From positions 1 to 32,445 of the forward strand of contig DUBO01000016.1 in assembly GCA_012960245.1 (NCBI GenBank): a DNA stretch of 32,445 bases. Direction: 5' to 3'. This document shows positions 16,201-24,656 of this stretch, one piece after another. How positions within the stretch are numbered: position 1 is the first letter of the stretch; every line of letters starts with the position of its first letter. Origin of the DNA: Candidatus Binatota bacterium. Lineage in GTDB: Bacteria > Desulfobacterota > Binatia > UBA1149. A program made the position numbers and the translations under genes. A model generated the notes under the pieces. That model was not told the DNA's origin. It searched no databases and worked only from the letters and a program-made list of their open reading frames with translations.

Positions 16201-17400
16201 ATGACTTTCAGCCGCAACGAAAAACACGTCCTCCAGCTGACAGCGGTCGGCCACTTCGGCGCCCACTTCGCCATGCTTCTTTTTCCGACCGTGGCCGTCG
16301 TGATGGCGGCCGAGGAAGGGCTGGCACTGGAGACCGTACTCGGATGGAGCTTTGCCGGTTTCATGCTCTTCGGCGCCGGAGGCCTGCCGGTGGGTTACCT
16401 GGCCGATCGCCTGCGCGCTGTCTGGGTGGTGAGGGTGGGGGTGATAGGCCTGGGCCTTGCCGTGATGGCAGTGTCGAGGGCCGACCCGGGCCCGGCCCTG
16501 GCCCTGTCGCTGGCCCTGGTCGGTGTGTTCGCCAGCCTCTACCACCCGGCGGGGCTGGGCCTGATCTCGAGAACCGTTGCCGCCCGCGGCGAGGCCCTGG
16601 GCATAAACGGAATGTTCGGCAACGTGGGCATAGCCGGCGCGCCGCTGGCAGCCCAGCTGGCTTGCTCGGCCTGGGGCTGGCGCGGTGCCTACCTGGTCTT
16701 GGGCGCGGGCCTGCTCGTGATGGGTCTGCTCGTGGCCATGCGCAGTATCAACGAGGCCGCACCGGGTAGCCTGACGGCCGACGACCAGCACGAAAGCGGC
16801 GAGCGCAGGCGACTGTTTCTCATACTGCTGGTGGCCATGACGTTCGGTGGCCTGGCCTACCGCGCCAACACCGTGGCCCAGCCGGCCTACTTTGACGCCA
16901 GGGTAGGGCAGATGGGCCACGGCGTGGCCACGTCGCTGGTCTACGGGCTGGGCATCCTCGGTCAATGGGCCGGCGGCCGCCTGGCCGATCGCTACGACCT
17001 TCGCATTCTTTATCTCTGCTTCCAGGCCCTGGCGCTGCCCTTCGTGTTGCTGATGAGCGTGTTGGCCGGCTTGCCACTGTTGGTCGCGGCGGCTGGCTAC
17101 GTGTTTTTTGCCATCGGCATGCAGCCCATAGAGAACAGTCTCGTGGCACGCTTCACGCCCGACCGTTGGCGTTGCACGGGCTACGGCCTCAAGTTCTCGG
17201 TGGTGTTCGGCATAGGTGCGCTGTCGGTACGCGGGGTGCAGCAGTTTCTCGAGCACGGCACGCTGTCGGGCGTGTTCGTCGCGGTGGGCGGCATCATAGC
17301 GCTGCTGGTCTGCGTGGCTGCCTACCTGGCCTGGCGCACGCGTGCGGCACCCATACTCAACTACGCCGCCACCCCGGTGGCCGAACGCCAGTCCGGATAA
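16201..17400 (+). CDS. Major facilitator superfamily transporter (Fsr-like)
   Basis: 399 residues with about 12 hydrophobic segments in two groups of six, a typical MFS length. The loop GLPVGYLADRLRA between TM2 and TM3 matches the MFS signature, and the second half has a matching GGRLADRYDLR. The start HVLQLTAVGHFGAHFAMLLFPT resembles fosmidomycin-resistance (Fsr) type exporters. The ATG at 16201 follows the STN-like gene by 23 bases, so they may be cotranscribed. The start is set by the first membrane helix; a longer open frame to 16087 lies within the upstream gene. Substrate unknown. The stop abuts the convergent beta-propeller gene without a spare base. Confidence 0.9.
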   Translation: MTFSRNEKHVLQLTAVGHFGAHFAMLLFPTVAVVMAAEEGLALETVLGWSFAGFMLFGAGGLPVGYLADRLRAVWVVRVGVIGLGLAVMAVSRADPGPALALSLALVGVFASLYHPAGLGLISRTVAARGEALGINGMFGNVGIAGAPLAAQLACSAWGWRGAYLVLGAGLLVMGLLVAMRSINEAAPGSLTADDQHESGERRRLFLILLVAMTFGGLAYRANTVAQPAYFDARVGQMGHGVATSLVYGLGILGQWAGGRLADRYDLRILYLCFQALALPFVLLMSVLAGLPLLVAAAGYVFFAIGMQPIENSLVARFTPDRWRCTGYGLKFSVVFGIGALSVRGVQQFLEHGTLSGVFVAVGGIIALLVCVAAYLAWRTRAAPILNYAATPVAERQSG

Positions 17401-18540
17401 TCAGTTCAGGGAGTAGAGCAGCACGTCCACCGGAAACGAGCCTTCGATGGCATCGGTGCTGGCGCTGGGAAACGAGGGCGGGTCGCCATCGGCGTCCAGC
17501 AGGTAAACGTCCACGCGGTCGAGCCCAGCCTGGGCCACGTACAGCACCCCCCGGTTAAGGGCCAGTCGGCTGGTGAACGCCGAGGTGTCGGCCAGCGTAG
17601 AAGACCGTGGCAGCAGGTCGGGAAGGCTGCCGTCAGGGTTAACGTCGTATACATCAACACGACCCGAGCTGTACGCGGCGGTGTACATGCGCCGACCGTT
17701 GTCCGAAAGGGCCATGTGCGTGTACCACTCCTCGGGGGCAGTCTCGGAGTCGGGCAGGTCGCTGAGCAGCCCCGTGGAGGGGTCCACGTCGTAGGCGTTT
17801 ACGTTTTCGCCAAACAAGTCGGTGGCGTAGAGTATGCCGTTGCGAATCAGCAGTGCGTCCGAGTCGCCCACGAGCGTCTGTGGAACCTGGGGCTCGGGTT
17901 CGGAGGGCAGCCCGCCGCCGGCCTGCAGAAGATAGGTATCTATGCGATCCGTGTTCTGGGCAACGGCGTAGAGAAAACCGTTGGCCATGGCGATGCTGCG
18001 GTAGTCGGCCGCGAAACTCGAGACCTCCGAGTGGGGTACGCTGCTCAGCCCACCGAGCGAGTCGAGGCGATAGGCCGCCAGCAGGTTGCGGCGTCTTGCC
18101 GCCACGTAGAGGAAGTCGCCCGCCACTATCATTTCCATGTAGCTGGCGCCGGGCTGGATGTCGCTTTCCGACGACGGCTGCGCGGGCAGGCTGCCGTCGG
18201 CTGCCAGATTGAGCGAGACCAGCGAGTTGTCCAGGGCCACGTAGAGCACGTCGCCGGCCGCGGTCAGGCGCCTGGGGTTGATCAACGAGGTGCTGCTGAA
18301 AGGCAGCGCGTCGGGCAGGCCGTTGGAATCCAGTCGGTAGGCGTCCACGCTGTTGGATTGGGACGAGGCCACGTAGAGTACGGCTGCGCCCTGGTCGCCA
18401 TCGCCGGGACCCGAGCCGGGCAGCGCAGTAGCCGTGCCGCCACCGGCCCCGCAGCCGCCTGTCAACGCGAGCACGAGCGCCAGGCCCGTGAGCAGGCAGG
18501 GCGAGGGTGTCAGCGGGCGGGTTGCACACGAACCAGACAT
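17401..18540 (-). CDS. Beta-propeller (lactonase-like) lipoprotein
   Basis: 379 residues. The N-terminus has a lipoprotein signal with lipobox LTGGC and a Gly/Ala-rich linker, so the protein is probably anchored in a membrane facing the periplasm or cell surface. The rest consists of repeated blades of about 50 residues in the style LYVA...N.V..Y.L...G.LP, as in 6-phosphogluconolactonase/YncE-type propellers. Examples are VLYVASSQSNSVDAYRLDSN and RMYTAAYSSGRVDVYDVNPD. The catalytic residues of true lactonases were not recognised, so a binding or structural role is as likely. The start is the ATG at 18540. It is divergent from the THUMP gene with a 59-base gap. Confidence 0.85.
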   Translation of the reverse strand: MSGSCATRPLTPSPCLLTGLALVLALTGGCGAGGGTATALPGSGPGDGDQGAAVLYVASSQSNSVDAYRLDSNGLPDALPFSSTSLINPRRLTAAGDVLYVALDNSLVSLNLAADGSLPAQPSSESDIQPGASYMEMIVAGDFLYVAARRRNLLAAYRLDSLGGLSSVPHSEVSSFAADYRSIAMANGFLYAVAQNTDRIDTYLLQAGGGLPSEPEPQVPQTLVGDSDALLIRNGILYATDLFGENVNAYDVDPSTGLLSDLPDSETAPEEWYTHMALSDNGRRMYTAAYSSGRVDVYDVNPDGSLPDLLPRSSTLADTSAFTSRLALNRGVLYVAQAGLDRVDVYLLDADGDPPSFPSASTDAIEGSFPVDVLLYSLN

Positions 18541-18599
18541 GGAACAGAAGGAGTAACCGACGCGGCCCAAGGTGTCCAGCAGGCGCCGCGAATCACGAC

Positions 18600-19196
18600 A
18601 TGAGACAAGGAGCACCAGACGCCCGAGATTGGAATACCCTGCTGGTGCTGCGTGAGCGTCGCCTGGCGGGCCTGTTGAATAAGCTGCGCCCGCTGGGACG
18701 GTTTCGTACCTCGGGCTACCCCCGTGTCCTGCTCGGCATGGTGGACGACAAGGGCCACGACAGCGCGCCCGGCAACGAGGATCGCGATGGCAACGGCGAT
18801 CGAATAGCCCGCGTGGTGGATTTTTTCGAACAGAACCCCGAGCTGGCTACCGAACTGCAGCGCGTGGTGCCCGTGGAGGCCTCGCCGCTTTTTGAACGCG
18901 ACGACGTGACCGAGACTTTGTGCGTGGCCATGCACGACAAGGGGGTCGAGCTCGCCGGTCGGAGTTTTCACGTCAGGGCTCACCTGCGCGGGCTCAAGGG
19001 ACGGCAGGAGACCACCGCCGTGGAGGGCGCACTGGGAGAGTTCCTGCTCGAGAGGGCCGAGTCCGGCGGCAGCGCGGCGACAGTGACCTTCGGCGATCCC
19101 GATGTCGTGGTCGCTGTCGAGGTGGCCGGAAGGCGCGCGGGCTACGCGTTTTTTGAGAGGGAGCAGCGCGCGTTGCCCCTGTTGTGGAAGGCCTGA
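18600..19196 (+). CDS. Tan1-like THUMP-domain RNA-binding protein
   Basis: 198 residues. The N-terminus WNTLLVLRERRLAGLLNKL and RVVPVEA are followed by a THUMP core, SFHVRAHLRGLKG...VEGALGEFLL...VTFGDPDVVVAVEVAG. This layout (N-terminal ferredoxin-like part, then THUMP, with no catalytic domain) is that of eukaryotic/archaeal Tan1, which binds tRNA for the Kre33/NAT10 acetyltransferase. An Asp/Gly/Asn-rich insertion (about 50-68) is unusual. Bacterial THUMP domains are usually fused to an enzyme (ThiI, RlmKL). Whether this one delivers tRNA to an unlinked enzyme is inference. The ATG at 18600 is chosen because upstream residues are not family-like. Confidence 0.7.
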   Translation: MRQGAPDARDWNTLLVLRERRLAGLLNKLRPLGRFRTSGYPRVLLGMVDDKGHDSAPGNEDRDGNGDRIARVVDFFEQNPELATELQRVVPVEASPLFERDDVTETLCVAMHDKGVELAGRSFHVRAHLRGLKGRQETTAVEGALGEFLLERAESGGSAATVTFGDPDVVVAVEVAGRRAGYAFFEREQRALPLLWKA

Positions 19197-19211
19197 CGGC
19201 CTGGCCAGTAC

Positions 19212-20219
19212 TCAGGGAGCCAGCTGTACCTTCACCGATCCGCTGGACTTGTCGCTGGCGCATTCAAAAGCGGCCTGTGCCTGCTCGAGCGGAAAGGTAT
19301 GCGTCACCAGGGCACTCATGTCCGAAGAACGCTCGTCCAGCATCTCTATCGCCACGTCAAAATCCGAACGGTCGCCCGGCCGGTTGTAGACCATGGCGGC
19401 GGTGATGGTCACTTCTTTCATCAGCGCCGTCATCGGGTTGAACGCGGGTGCGTGGTCGAACACTCCCACCATGACAATCCTGCCACCGGGTGCCACGGCT
19501 TCTACCGAATCGGCCAGCGTGTCGGCCGAACCGCCCACGGTCTCGATGACCACGTCGGGTTTGACGGTAGACGAGGTGACACGGGTGGGGTCAATAACTT
19601 CGTTGCAACCCAGTGCAAGCGCCAGTTCTTTCTGGGCCGGGTAGCGGGCCGATACAGCCACGTGACGCGCGCCCAGTTGGCGGGCGGCCACAATGCTCAG
19701 CAGCCCAATGCTGCCCGCTCCGAGCACGAGCACGTTTGAATCCTCGCCTATGCCTCCCAGGCGAGCGGCGTGCACGCACACGGCGGTGGGTTCGACCAGG
19801 GCGCCCAGCGAATCGTCCACGCTGTCGGGCAGCGAGTACAGGCATTCGGCTGGAGCGAGCACGCGGTCGGCCATGCCCCCCGCGGCGGTTATGCCAAGCA
19901 GGCCAAGCCGTGGGCACAGGTGGTAATCGCCGCGCAGGCAGGCGGCGCAGGCGCCGCACCTGAGCAGCGGCTCGACGGCCACGCGTTGGCCGCTGTGAAG
20001 TCCTTCGACGCCGTCGCCCAGTGACTCGATCTCGCCGCACATTTCGTGTCCCGGGCACACGGCGGGCGTGGGTCCGTTGCCGTGGAACCAGTGCAGGTCA
20101 CTGCCGCACACGCCGCAGCGAGACACCCTGAGCGCCACCTGCCCCGGGCCCGGCGCGAGGTCGTCGCTTTCGTGCAGCTCCAACTTGCCCGGCGCTGTAG
20201 CTTTCACTCGGCGCGACAT
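19212..20219 (-). CDS. Zinc-dependent medium-chain alcohol/polyol dehydrogenase
   Basis: 335 residues, MDR family. Catalytic zinc ligands are Cys35 (RCGVCGSDLH) with His58 and Glu59 (CPGHEMCGE). The structural zinc lobe is Cys88, 91, 94 and 102. The Rossmann motif VLVLGAGSIGLLS binds NAD(P). It resembles sorbitol/threonine dehydrogenase-like members, which oxidise secondary alcohols; substrate unknown. It begins 3 bases after the stop of the upstream acyl-CoA dehydrogenase, so it is the last gene of the tetR-acd-acd-adh unit and may process an alcohol made from, or entering, the acyl-CoA pathway. Confidence 0.92.
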   Translation of the reverse strand: MSRRVKATAPGKLELHESDDLAPGPGQVALRVSRCGVCGSDLHWFHGNGPTPAVCPGHEMCGEIESLGDGVEGLHSGQRVAVEPLLRCGACAACLRGDYHLCPRLGLLGITAAGGMADRVLAPAECLYSLPDSVDDSLGALVEPTAVCVHAARLGGIGEDSNVLVLGAGSIGLLSIVAARQLGARHVAVSARYPAQKELALALGCNEVIDPTRVTSSTVKPDVVIETVGGSADTLADSVEAVAPGGRIVMVGVFDHAPAFNPMTALMKEVTITAAMVYNRPGDRSDFDVAIEMLDERSSDMSALVTHTFPLEQAQAAFECASDKSSGSVKVQLAP

Positions 20220-20222
20220 GCC

Positions 20223-21449
20223 TCAGTTAAGTTCCTTGCTCGAGTAGCCCAGTATCGAGCGGGCCACGATCATCAGGTTGATCTGCTGCGTGCCCTCGAA
20301 GATGTCGTTGATCTTCGCGTCACGCATCCATTTCTCGAGCAGGTTTTTGCGCGAGTAGCCCAGTGGCCCGAGCAGCTCGACAGCCTTCTGGGTGATGAGT
20401 GTCACCGCCAGGCCCGCCTTGGACTTGCACATGGATGCCTCGCGGCTGTTGCGCTCGCCGCGGTCCATCATGTTACAGGCTCTCCAGGTCAGCAGCCGGG
20501 CTGCCTGCAGCTGCGACTGCATGTTGATGACTTCTTTTTCGAGCACGGTCATTTCGCGCGTACCCGCCTCGTAGCGAATCTCGATGCCGGCCTCGACGAG
20601 CGCGTCGGTGACGAAGTCTATCGCCGCCTGGGCTATGCCCAGAGCGCTGGCCGCCACTATGGGGCGGGTGGCGTCAAAAGTAGCCATGACTCCCTTGAAA
20701 CCCTCGTGGCCCTTGTCCGAAATGTCGGCCGACCCCAGGAGATTGTCCGCGGGAATGCGGGCGTCTTCGAGCCTGATGGCGGCGGTGTCCGACGCGCGTA
20801 TGCCCATCTTGTGCTCCAGCTTGTCGACGGTTACGCCCGGCGTGCCGGCGGGCACGATGAAGGACTTGATCGCGGCGCGCCCCTTCGATGCATCGAGAGT
20901 CGCCCACACGACCACGAAGCCGTCTGAGTCTTCGAGTGCGCGCTTACCCGAGGTGCAGAAGATCTTGGTGCCGTTGAGCACCCACTCGTCGCCGTCGCGC
21001 ACCGCCGTGGTGGCCACCTGCTTGGAATCCGAGCCGAAATGCGGCTCGGTAATAGCCATTGCAGCCCAGCGGGGCTTGCCCGAATGAAAGTCGCCCAGGA
21101 AGCGCTTTTTCTGCTCGGGGGTGCCCGCCGCGTTGACCGCGGCGCCACCCAGGGCGGGGTTGGGGATGGAAAGATATAAGCCGGCGTCGCCCCAGGAGAG
21201 TTCTTCGATTTGTATGGCGGCTATCAGGGTCCGCTCTGACGGGCCCTTTTTCTTGTTTTCCGCGTCGCCGGAAATCTGCGCATCCGCAGGACTCGCGGAG
21301 CTGAACTCCCACATGGTGTTGAAAAAATCCCACGCGTCGCTGTGCTCGTTCTCGTCGAATTCACGAGAGATGGGCCGCATCATGTTTTCGGCCACCGCGT
21401 GTATGAGCTCGCGTCGTTGCAGGGCTGTCTCTGAAAGTGAAAAATCCAT
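20223..21449 (-). CDS. Acyl-CoA dehydrogenase (first of pair)
   Basis: 408 residues, FAD-dependent, introducing a 2,3-double bond in an acyl-CoA. The flavin signature AITEPHFGSDSKQ is at about 132-144. The C-terminal IFEGTQQINLM contains the Glu that acts as catalytic base in MCAD-type enzymes. An insertion of charged residues near 60-72 (DAENKKKGPSERT) precedes the second helix. The start is the ATG at 21449, with SD GAGGAG upstream; the open frame extends further to 21515 but lacks family similarity there. It lies 43 bases after the second dehydrogenase in the same direction. Chain-length specificity cannot be read. Confidence 0.95.
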   Translation of the reverse strand: MDFSLSETALQRRELIHAVAENMMRPISREFDENEHSDAWDFFNTMWEFSSASPADAQISGDAENKKKGPSERTLIAAIQIEELSWGDAGLYLSIPNPALGGAAVNAAGTPEQKKRFLGDFHSGKPRWAAMAITEPHFGSDSKQVATTAVRDGDEWVLNGTKIFCTSGKRALEDSDGFVVVWATLDASKGRAAIKSFIVPAGTPGVTVDKLEHKMGIRASDTAAIRLEDARIPADNLLGSADISDKGHEGFKGVMATFDATRPIVAASALGIAQAAIDFVTDALVEAGIEIRYEAGTREMTVLEKEVINMQSQLQAARLLTWRACNMMDRGERNSREASMCKSKAGLAVTLITQKAVELLGPLGYSRKNLLEKWMRDAKINDIFEGTQQINLMIVARSILGYSSKELN

Positions 21450-21492
21450 GTCGTTGTCTCCTCGTGTTTTTCTGCTGTCAGGCCGTGCCTGT

Positions 21493-22575
21493 TCAGACCG
21501 ATGCCAGGCCCTCAAATATTGCGAAGCCGCGTCCGTTGCGGGCCCACAGTTCTACCGGATGGTCACGTATGAAGCCGTGACCGCCGAGCACCTGCACTCC
21601 ATTGTCGGTAACCATCATCACCGCGTCGGCGGAGTAGCTCCTCGCGATAGACACCTCGCGCACCACGTCGCCACCCGAGTCGAGTTTCCACGCGGCTTCC
21701 TGGCCGAGCAGGCGGGCGGCGTCGACCTCTATCGCCATCTCGGCGAGCATGAAGGCGATGGCCTGTTTCTGGGCGATCATGGTTCCAAAGGCTTCGCGTT
21801 CCTTGGCGTAGTCGCAGGCGTATTCGAGCGACGCCTTGCCCACTCCAACCGCCATGGCCGACTGGGCCACGCGACAGCGACGGATGAGGTCCGAGGCGTC
21901 GCCTCCCAGGCGCATCGATGCCGGTACGCGGCAGTCCTTGAAGTGGATCTCGCGGGTGTCGAGCGCGTTGAGGCCCAGGTTTTTCTCGCGCTCGCTTATC
22001 TCGAGGCCCGGCGTGCCGGCGCGCACGGCCAGCGCGGCGATGCCGTTGTCGGCGGCCGCGTAGGCGATTATCCACGGCGACGCCGCTGCCAGCGCGACCT
22101 GGCATTTATCGCCGTTTATAACGTAGTCGTCGCCGTCGAGCACGGCGGTGGTCTTGAGGTCGAAGGCGCTGTTTCCCCAGCCGGGCTCCAGCAGGGCGGC
22201 AGACCCGGGGGTGAATTCTTCGCCCGTGTAGTCCGACAGTATCTCGGCCTGCTGCTGCTCGTTGCCCAGCAGTACCACCGGGTCGATGACCAGGCGTGGA
22301 CTCAACACGTGGGCGGCTATCGAGAGGTCGCCCTCGGCCAGTGCCTCGGCGATAATGGTGCCGGTGATGGCCGACGGCTCCTGGCCGAAGCCGCCGCAGG
22401 CCTCGGGTATGGTGGCCTGCGCGAGTCCGAGCTCCCAGGCTTCCTGGGCCAGCGCGGGGGGAACCTCGCCGCTCTCGTCGGCCTCGTGACCGGCTGGTCG
22501 CAGGCGCTCGCGTGCAAAGGCCGCGACCGTGTCGCGTATGAGTTGCTGTTCTTCGTCGAGGTGAAAATCGATCAT
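21493..22575 (-). CDS. Acyl-CoA dehydrogenase (second of pair, short form)
   Basis: 360 residues, shorter than the typical 380-400. N-terminal helices are MIDFHLDEEQQLIRDTVAAF and GLAQATIPEACGGFGQEPS, and the C-terminal domain has QVLGGHGFIRDHPVELWARN. The flavin-contacting segment is less canonical than in its neighbour (PGSAALLEPGWGN), so this copy may be the diverged subunit of a heteromer, as seen in FadE-type pairs of actinobacteria (inference). The ATG at 22575 overlaps the TetR stop as ATGA and has SD GGAGAAAG. A much longer open frame upstream in this reading frame is not coding. Confidence 0.92.
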   Translation of the reverse strand: MIDFHLDEEQQLIRDTVAAFARERLRPAGHEADESGEVPPALAQEAWELGLAQATIPEACGGFGQEPSAITGTIIAEALAEGDLSIAAHVLSPRLVIDPVVLLGNEQQQAEILSDYTGEEFTPGSAALLEPGWGNSAFDLKTTAVLDGDDYVINGDKCQVALAAASPWIIAYAAADNGIAALAVRAGTPGLEISEREKNLGLNALDTREIHFKDCRVPASMRLGGDASDLIRRCRVAQSAMAVGVGKASLEYACDYAKEREAFGTMIAQKQAIAFMLAEMAIEVDAARLLGQEAAWKLDSGGDVVREVSIARSYSADAVMMVTDNGVQVLGGHGFIRDHPVELWARNGRGFAIFEGLASV

Positions 22576-23216
22576 CTGCTTTCTCCGTTTTCTTGTAGTG
22601 AGTCCGCGCGGGCACCGCTGAGCGATACGAGGAGGGTATCGATGTAGTGACCGAGGGCGTCGTGTATGCAGAAACTGTCTGGGTCCTGGTAGTACTGGAT
22701 CTCCGCTCCGAGAACGGCGCTGGTGTAGGCCGAGGCCACACGCTCGGGGTCTACGTCGGCACGAAACAGTTCCTGCCGCTGTCCCCGTCGTATGAGCCCG
22801 GCAAGGAAGCGCCTGAATCCCCTCATGGTGGACCGCAGTTGGTCCGAAACCTGCTCGTTGGTGTCGATGCTCTCGATCATGAGGGTTATCAGGAACCTGG
22901 GGTGGTCTTTGGACATCGCGTGGTCCTGGCACACGTGGGCGATGCTGCGCAGGGCCTCGTCGGCGGCCAGGCCGTCGCAACTGGTTTGCACTCTTTGCTC
23001 AAACTCGGCGATGCGGTCGAGCACCGTGGCCGCGAGCAGGTCCTGCTTATCGCGAAAGTGGTAGTAGATCGCCCCCTTGGTGACACCCGCGCTGCGGGCG
23101 ATGCGATCTATCGAGGATCCCGCGTAGCCGTAGCGCGAAAAACAGTCGGCGGCGGTGGCCAGCAATTCGCTGCGCGACCTTCCTTCCTTGGCCAATCCGT
23201 TGCTTGTCGGCGACAT
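22572..23216 (-). CDS. TetR-family transcriptional regulator
   Basis: 214 residues. The N-terminal helix-turn-helix (about 15-62) is typical: LLATAADCFSRYGYAGSS, IDRIARSAGVTKGAIYYHF and DKQDLLAATV. The C-terminal helical ligand domain resembles TetR_C types tied to acyl-CoA metabolism. It is the first gene of the acyl-CoA dehydrogenase unit and divergent from the AhpD-like gene with 26 bases between starts. Its ATG lies inside an imperfect palindrome, so autoregulation together with control of the divergent gene is likely. The effector is probably an acyl-CoA or related compound (inference). Confidence 0.93.
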   Translation of the reverse strand: MSPTSNGLAKEGRSRSELLATAADCFSRYGYAGSSIDRIARSAGVTKGAIYYHFRDKQDLLAATVLDRIAEFEQRVQTSCDGLAADEALRSIAHVCQDHAMSKDHPRFLITLMIESIDTNEQVSDQLRSTMRGFRRFLAGLIRRGQRQELFRADVDPERVASAYTSAVLGAEIQYYQDPDSFCIHDALGHYIDTLLVSLSGARADSLQENGESR

Positions 23217-23232
23217 ACCGAACGTTTAGTAT
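23204..23232 (+). promoter_or_regulatory. Promoter-like sequence of the AhpD-like gene
   Basis: TTGTCG (23204-23209) and TAGTAT (23227-23232) match the sigma-70 hexamers at four of six positions each, with exactly 17 bases between. Transcription would start about 23239-23240, only a few bases before the ATG at 23243, so the mRNA would be nearly leaderless. No Shine-Dalgarno is present, which agrees with this. Confidence 0.5.
23215..23232. promoter_or_regulatory. Probable TetR operator (imperfect palindrome)
   Basis: ATACCGAACGTTTAGTAT matches its reverse complement at 14 of 18 positions: ATAC and GTAT arms around a central AACGTT. It covers the TetR start codon and the -10-like box of the divergent gene, the place expected for a repressor that blocks both. 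Confidence 0.55.
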
Positions 23233-23242
23233 TATTGCTGCG

Positions 23243-24553
23243 ATGAGTCAAAAGATGCACAGCTCGGGGCACTTGGAGACGAAGCCGGTTGACCCAGGCG
23301 GTATAAACGTGGTCTCTTTGAGCCTGCGCGCTATGGCTTGGATTCGTCAGATACCCCCGGCGCGGGCCGGGGGACGGTTGGCCGGTGTTTACCGGGAAAT
23401 ACGCAGCGAGGTTCCGCGTGTGCCCAACCTCATGCAGGTTTTCAGCCTGAGGCCCGAAACCATGGAGGGCCTGTATCGCTCCTGGTTGTCCTCGATGTGG
23501 AACGGGTCGGTAGACCGGCAGACCCGCGAGCTCATGGCCCTGGCCGTGGCGCGCTCGGCTCGCTGCGATTACTGCGTAGACTCGCACCTGGTGTTTCTCC
23601 AGGCCTGCGGCATGGACCGCGACCAGGCCTTTGCCATCGAGCGCGATAGCGCTGCCCTTGAAGATTTGCCCGAAGCTGTTCGCGTAGCGATGGAACTCGC
23701 CTCCCGCTTGACCTCCGACCCACGCAACTTGTGTGACGAAGACCTGTTAGCCTTGCGAAGGTGCTGGCCAGTGCTTGAACAGCGTGTTGAGCTGATCTCG
23801 GTGGCTGCCGGCTTCAACTGCATTACCAGGGTGGCCAACTCGCTGGGTGTCGACCAGGAAATACCGCGGAGCGTTCGTCGTTTTGCAGCGGGCAGGCGCG
23901 GCGCTATTTCGCTCTTGTCGCGGCTCACCGCGGTGAGCATGGACATGGACTTCAAGCCGGTTCCTGCGAGACCCCCTGAAGAAAACCTGCGCGCCCTCGA
24001 TTTTCTTTTCTTCTCGCAGCTGGGGTTTGCTTCGTTGCCGCCTGGCTTCACGGTTCTCCAGCACTGCCCCGAGATGTTTGACGGCCAGCTCAGGCTCATG
24101 GAAAAGGCCGTGGCCGTCATGCCGCGCGATCGCTGGATGAGGCTGGGGCTGGTCATCGGCAAGCTAACGGGCTGCGATTACTTTTCGGAAAACTGCGCTG
24201 CATGGCTGGAGCAGCGCGGCGTGGACTCGGCCGACGTCGTGGCGGCGGCCGAGGGTGCCCAGTCGTCGCTGGCCGACGCCGAGAAGTGCTGCCTGCGCTT
24301 CGCGCGCGACCTTACCCTGCACTCGCACACCATGGACGAGAGCCGGGTGCGCGGGCTGAGGGCTGCCGGGCTTTCGGACGGCGCGATTCTCGATCTTGCC
24401 TTCGTGTCGGGGGTCTTTAACGGCATGGTGCGCCACGTGGCGGCCCTGGCCGTTGAAGAAAGCGTGGCTGATGAGTCCGAATCCCTGGTCGAAAGCGACG
24501 ACGCGTCGGGGCATCTCAACGGAAACGCACCGGCTGGCGATGACTTCCACTGA
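23243..24553 (+). CDS. Tandem AhpD/carboxymuconolactone-decarboxylase-like protein
   Basis: 436 residues with two AhpD-like helical domains. The first (about 45-210) has the complete redox motif Cys108-x2-Cys111-x3-His115 (CDYCVDSH) with the upstream Glu in RQTRELMALAV. The second (about 245-410) keeps the frame GKLTGCDYFSENC, but the resolving Cys is Phe314 and the His is Cys318, so it is probably inactive or altered. AhpD-type proteins act as peroxidase partners or thiol-disulfide reductants; stand-alone members are often of unknown role. The start is the ATG at 23243. A short acidic tail ends the protein. It is divergent from tetR and probably regulated by it. Confidence 0.85.
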   Translation: MSQKMHSSGHLETKPVDPGGINVVSLSLRAMAWIRQIPPARAGGRLAGVYREIRSEVPRVPNLMQVFSLRPETMEGLYRSWLSSMWNGSVDRQTRELMALAVARSARCDYCVDSHLVFLQACGMDRDQAFAIERDSAALEDLPEAVRVAMELASRLTSDPRNLCDEDLLALRRCWPVLEQRVELISVAAGFNCITRVANSLGVDQEIPRSVRRFAAGRRGAISLLSRLTAVSMDMDFKPVPARPPEENLRALDFLFFSQLGFASLPPGFTVLQHCPEMFDGQLRLMEKAVAVMPRDRWMRLGLVIGKLTGCDYFSENCAAWLEQRGVDSADVVAAAEGAQSSLADAEKCCLRFARDLTLHSHTMDESRVRGLRAAGLSDGAILDLAFVSGVFNGMVRHVAALAVEESVADESESLVESDDASGHLNGNAPAGDDFH

Positions 24554-24656
24554 GGGCGTTCCTGCCAATTCTTTTACAGCGCGGCTGGCCGGTTGACGAT
24601 GATGTGTATAGGGTAGCGGTGCGCGCCTCGTCGGTGCGCAATTGGAGGCGCTTGAA

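Noticed and set aside
16051-17256. 401-codon minus-strand open frame opposite the MFS transporter
   Set aside because: His/Gln/Arg-rich translation opposite a well-supported membrane protein.
21121-22647. 508-codon plus-strand open frame opposite the acyl-CoA dehydrogenases
   Set aside because: It lies opposite two genes with clear family signatures and reads as low-information Arg/Gly/His-rich sequence.
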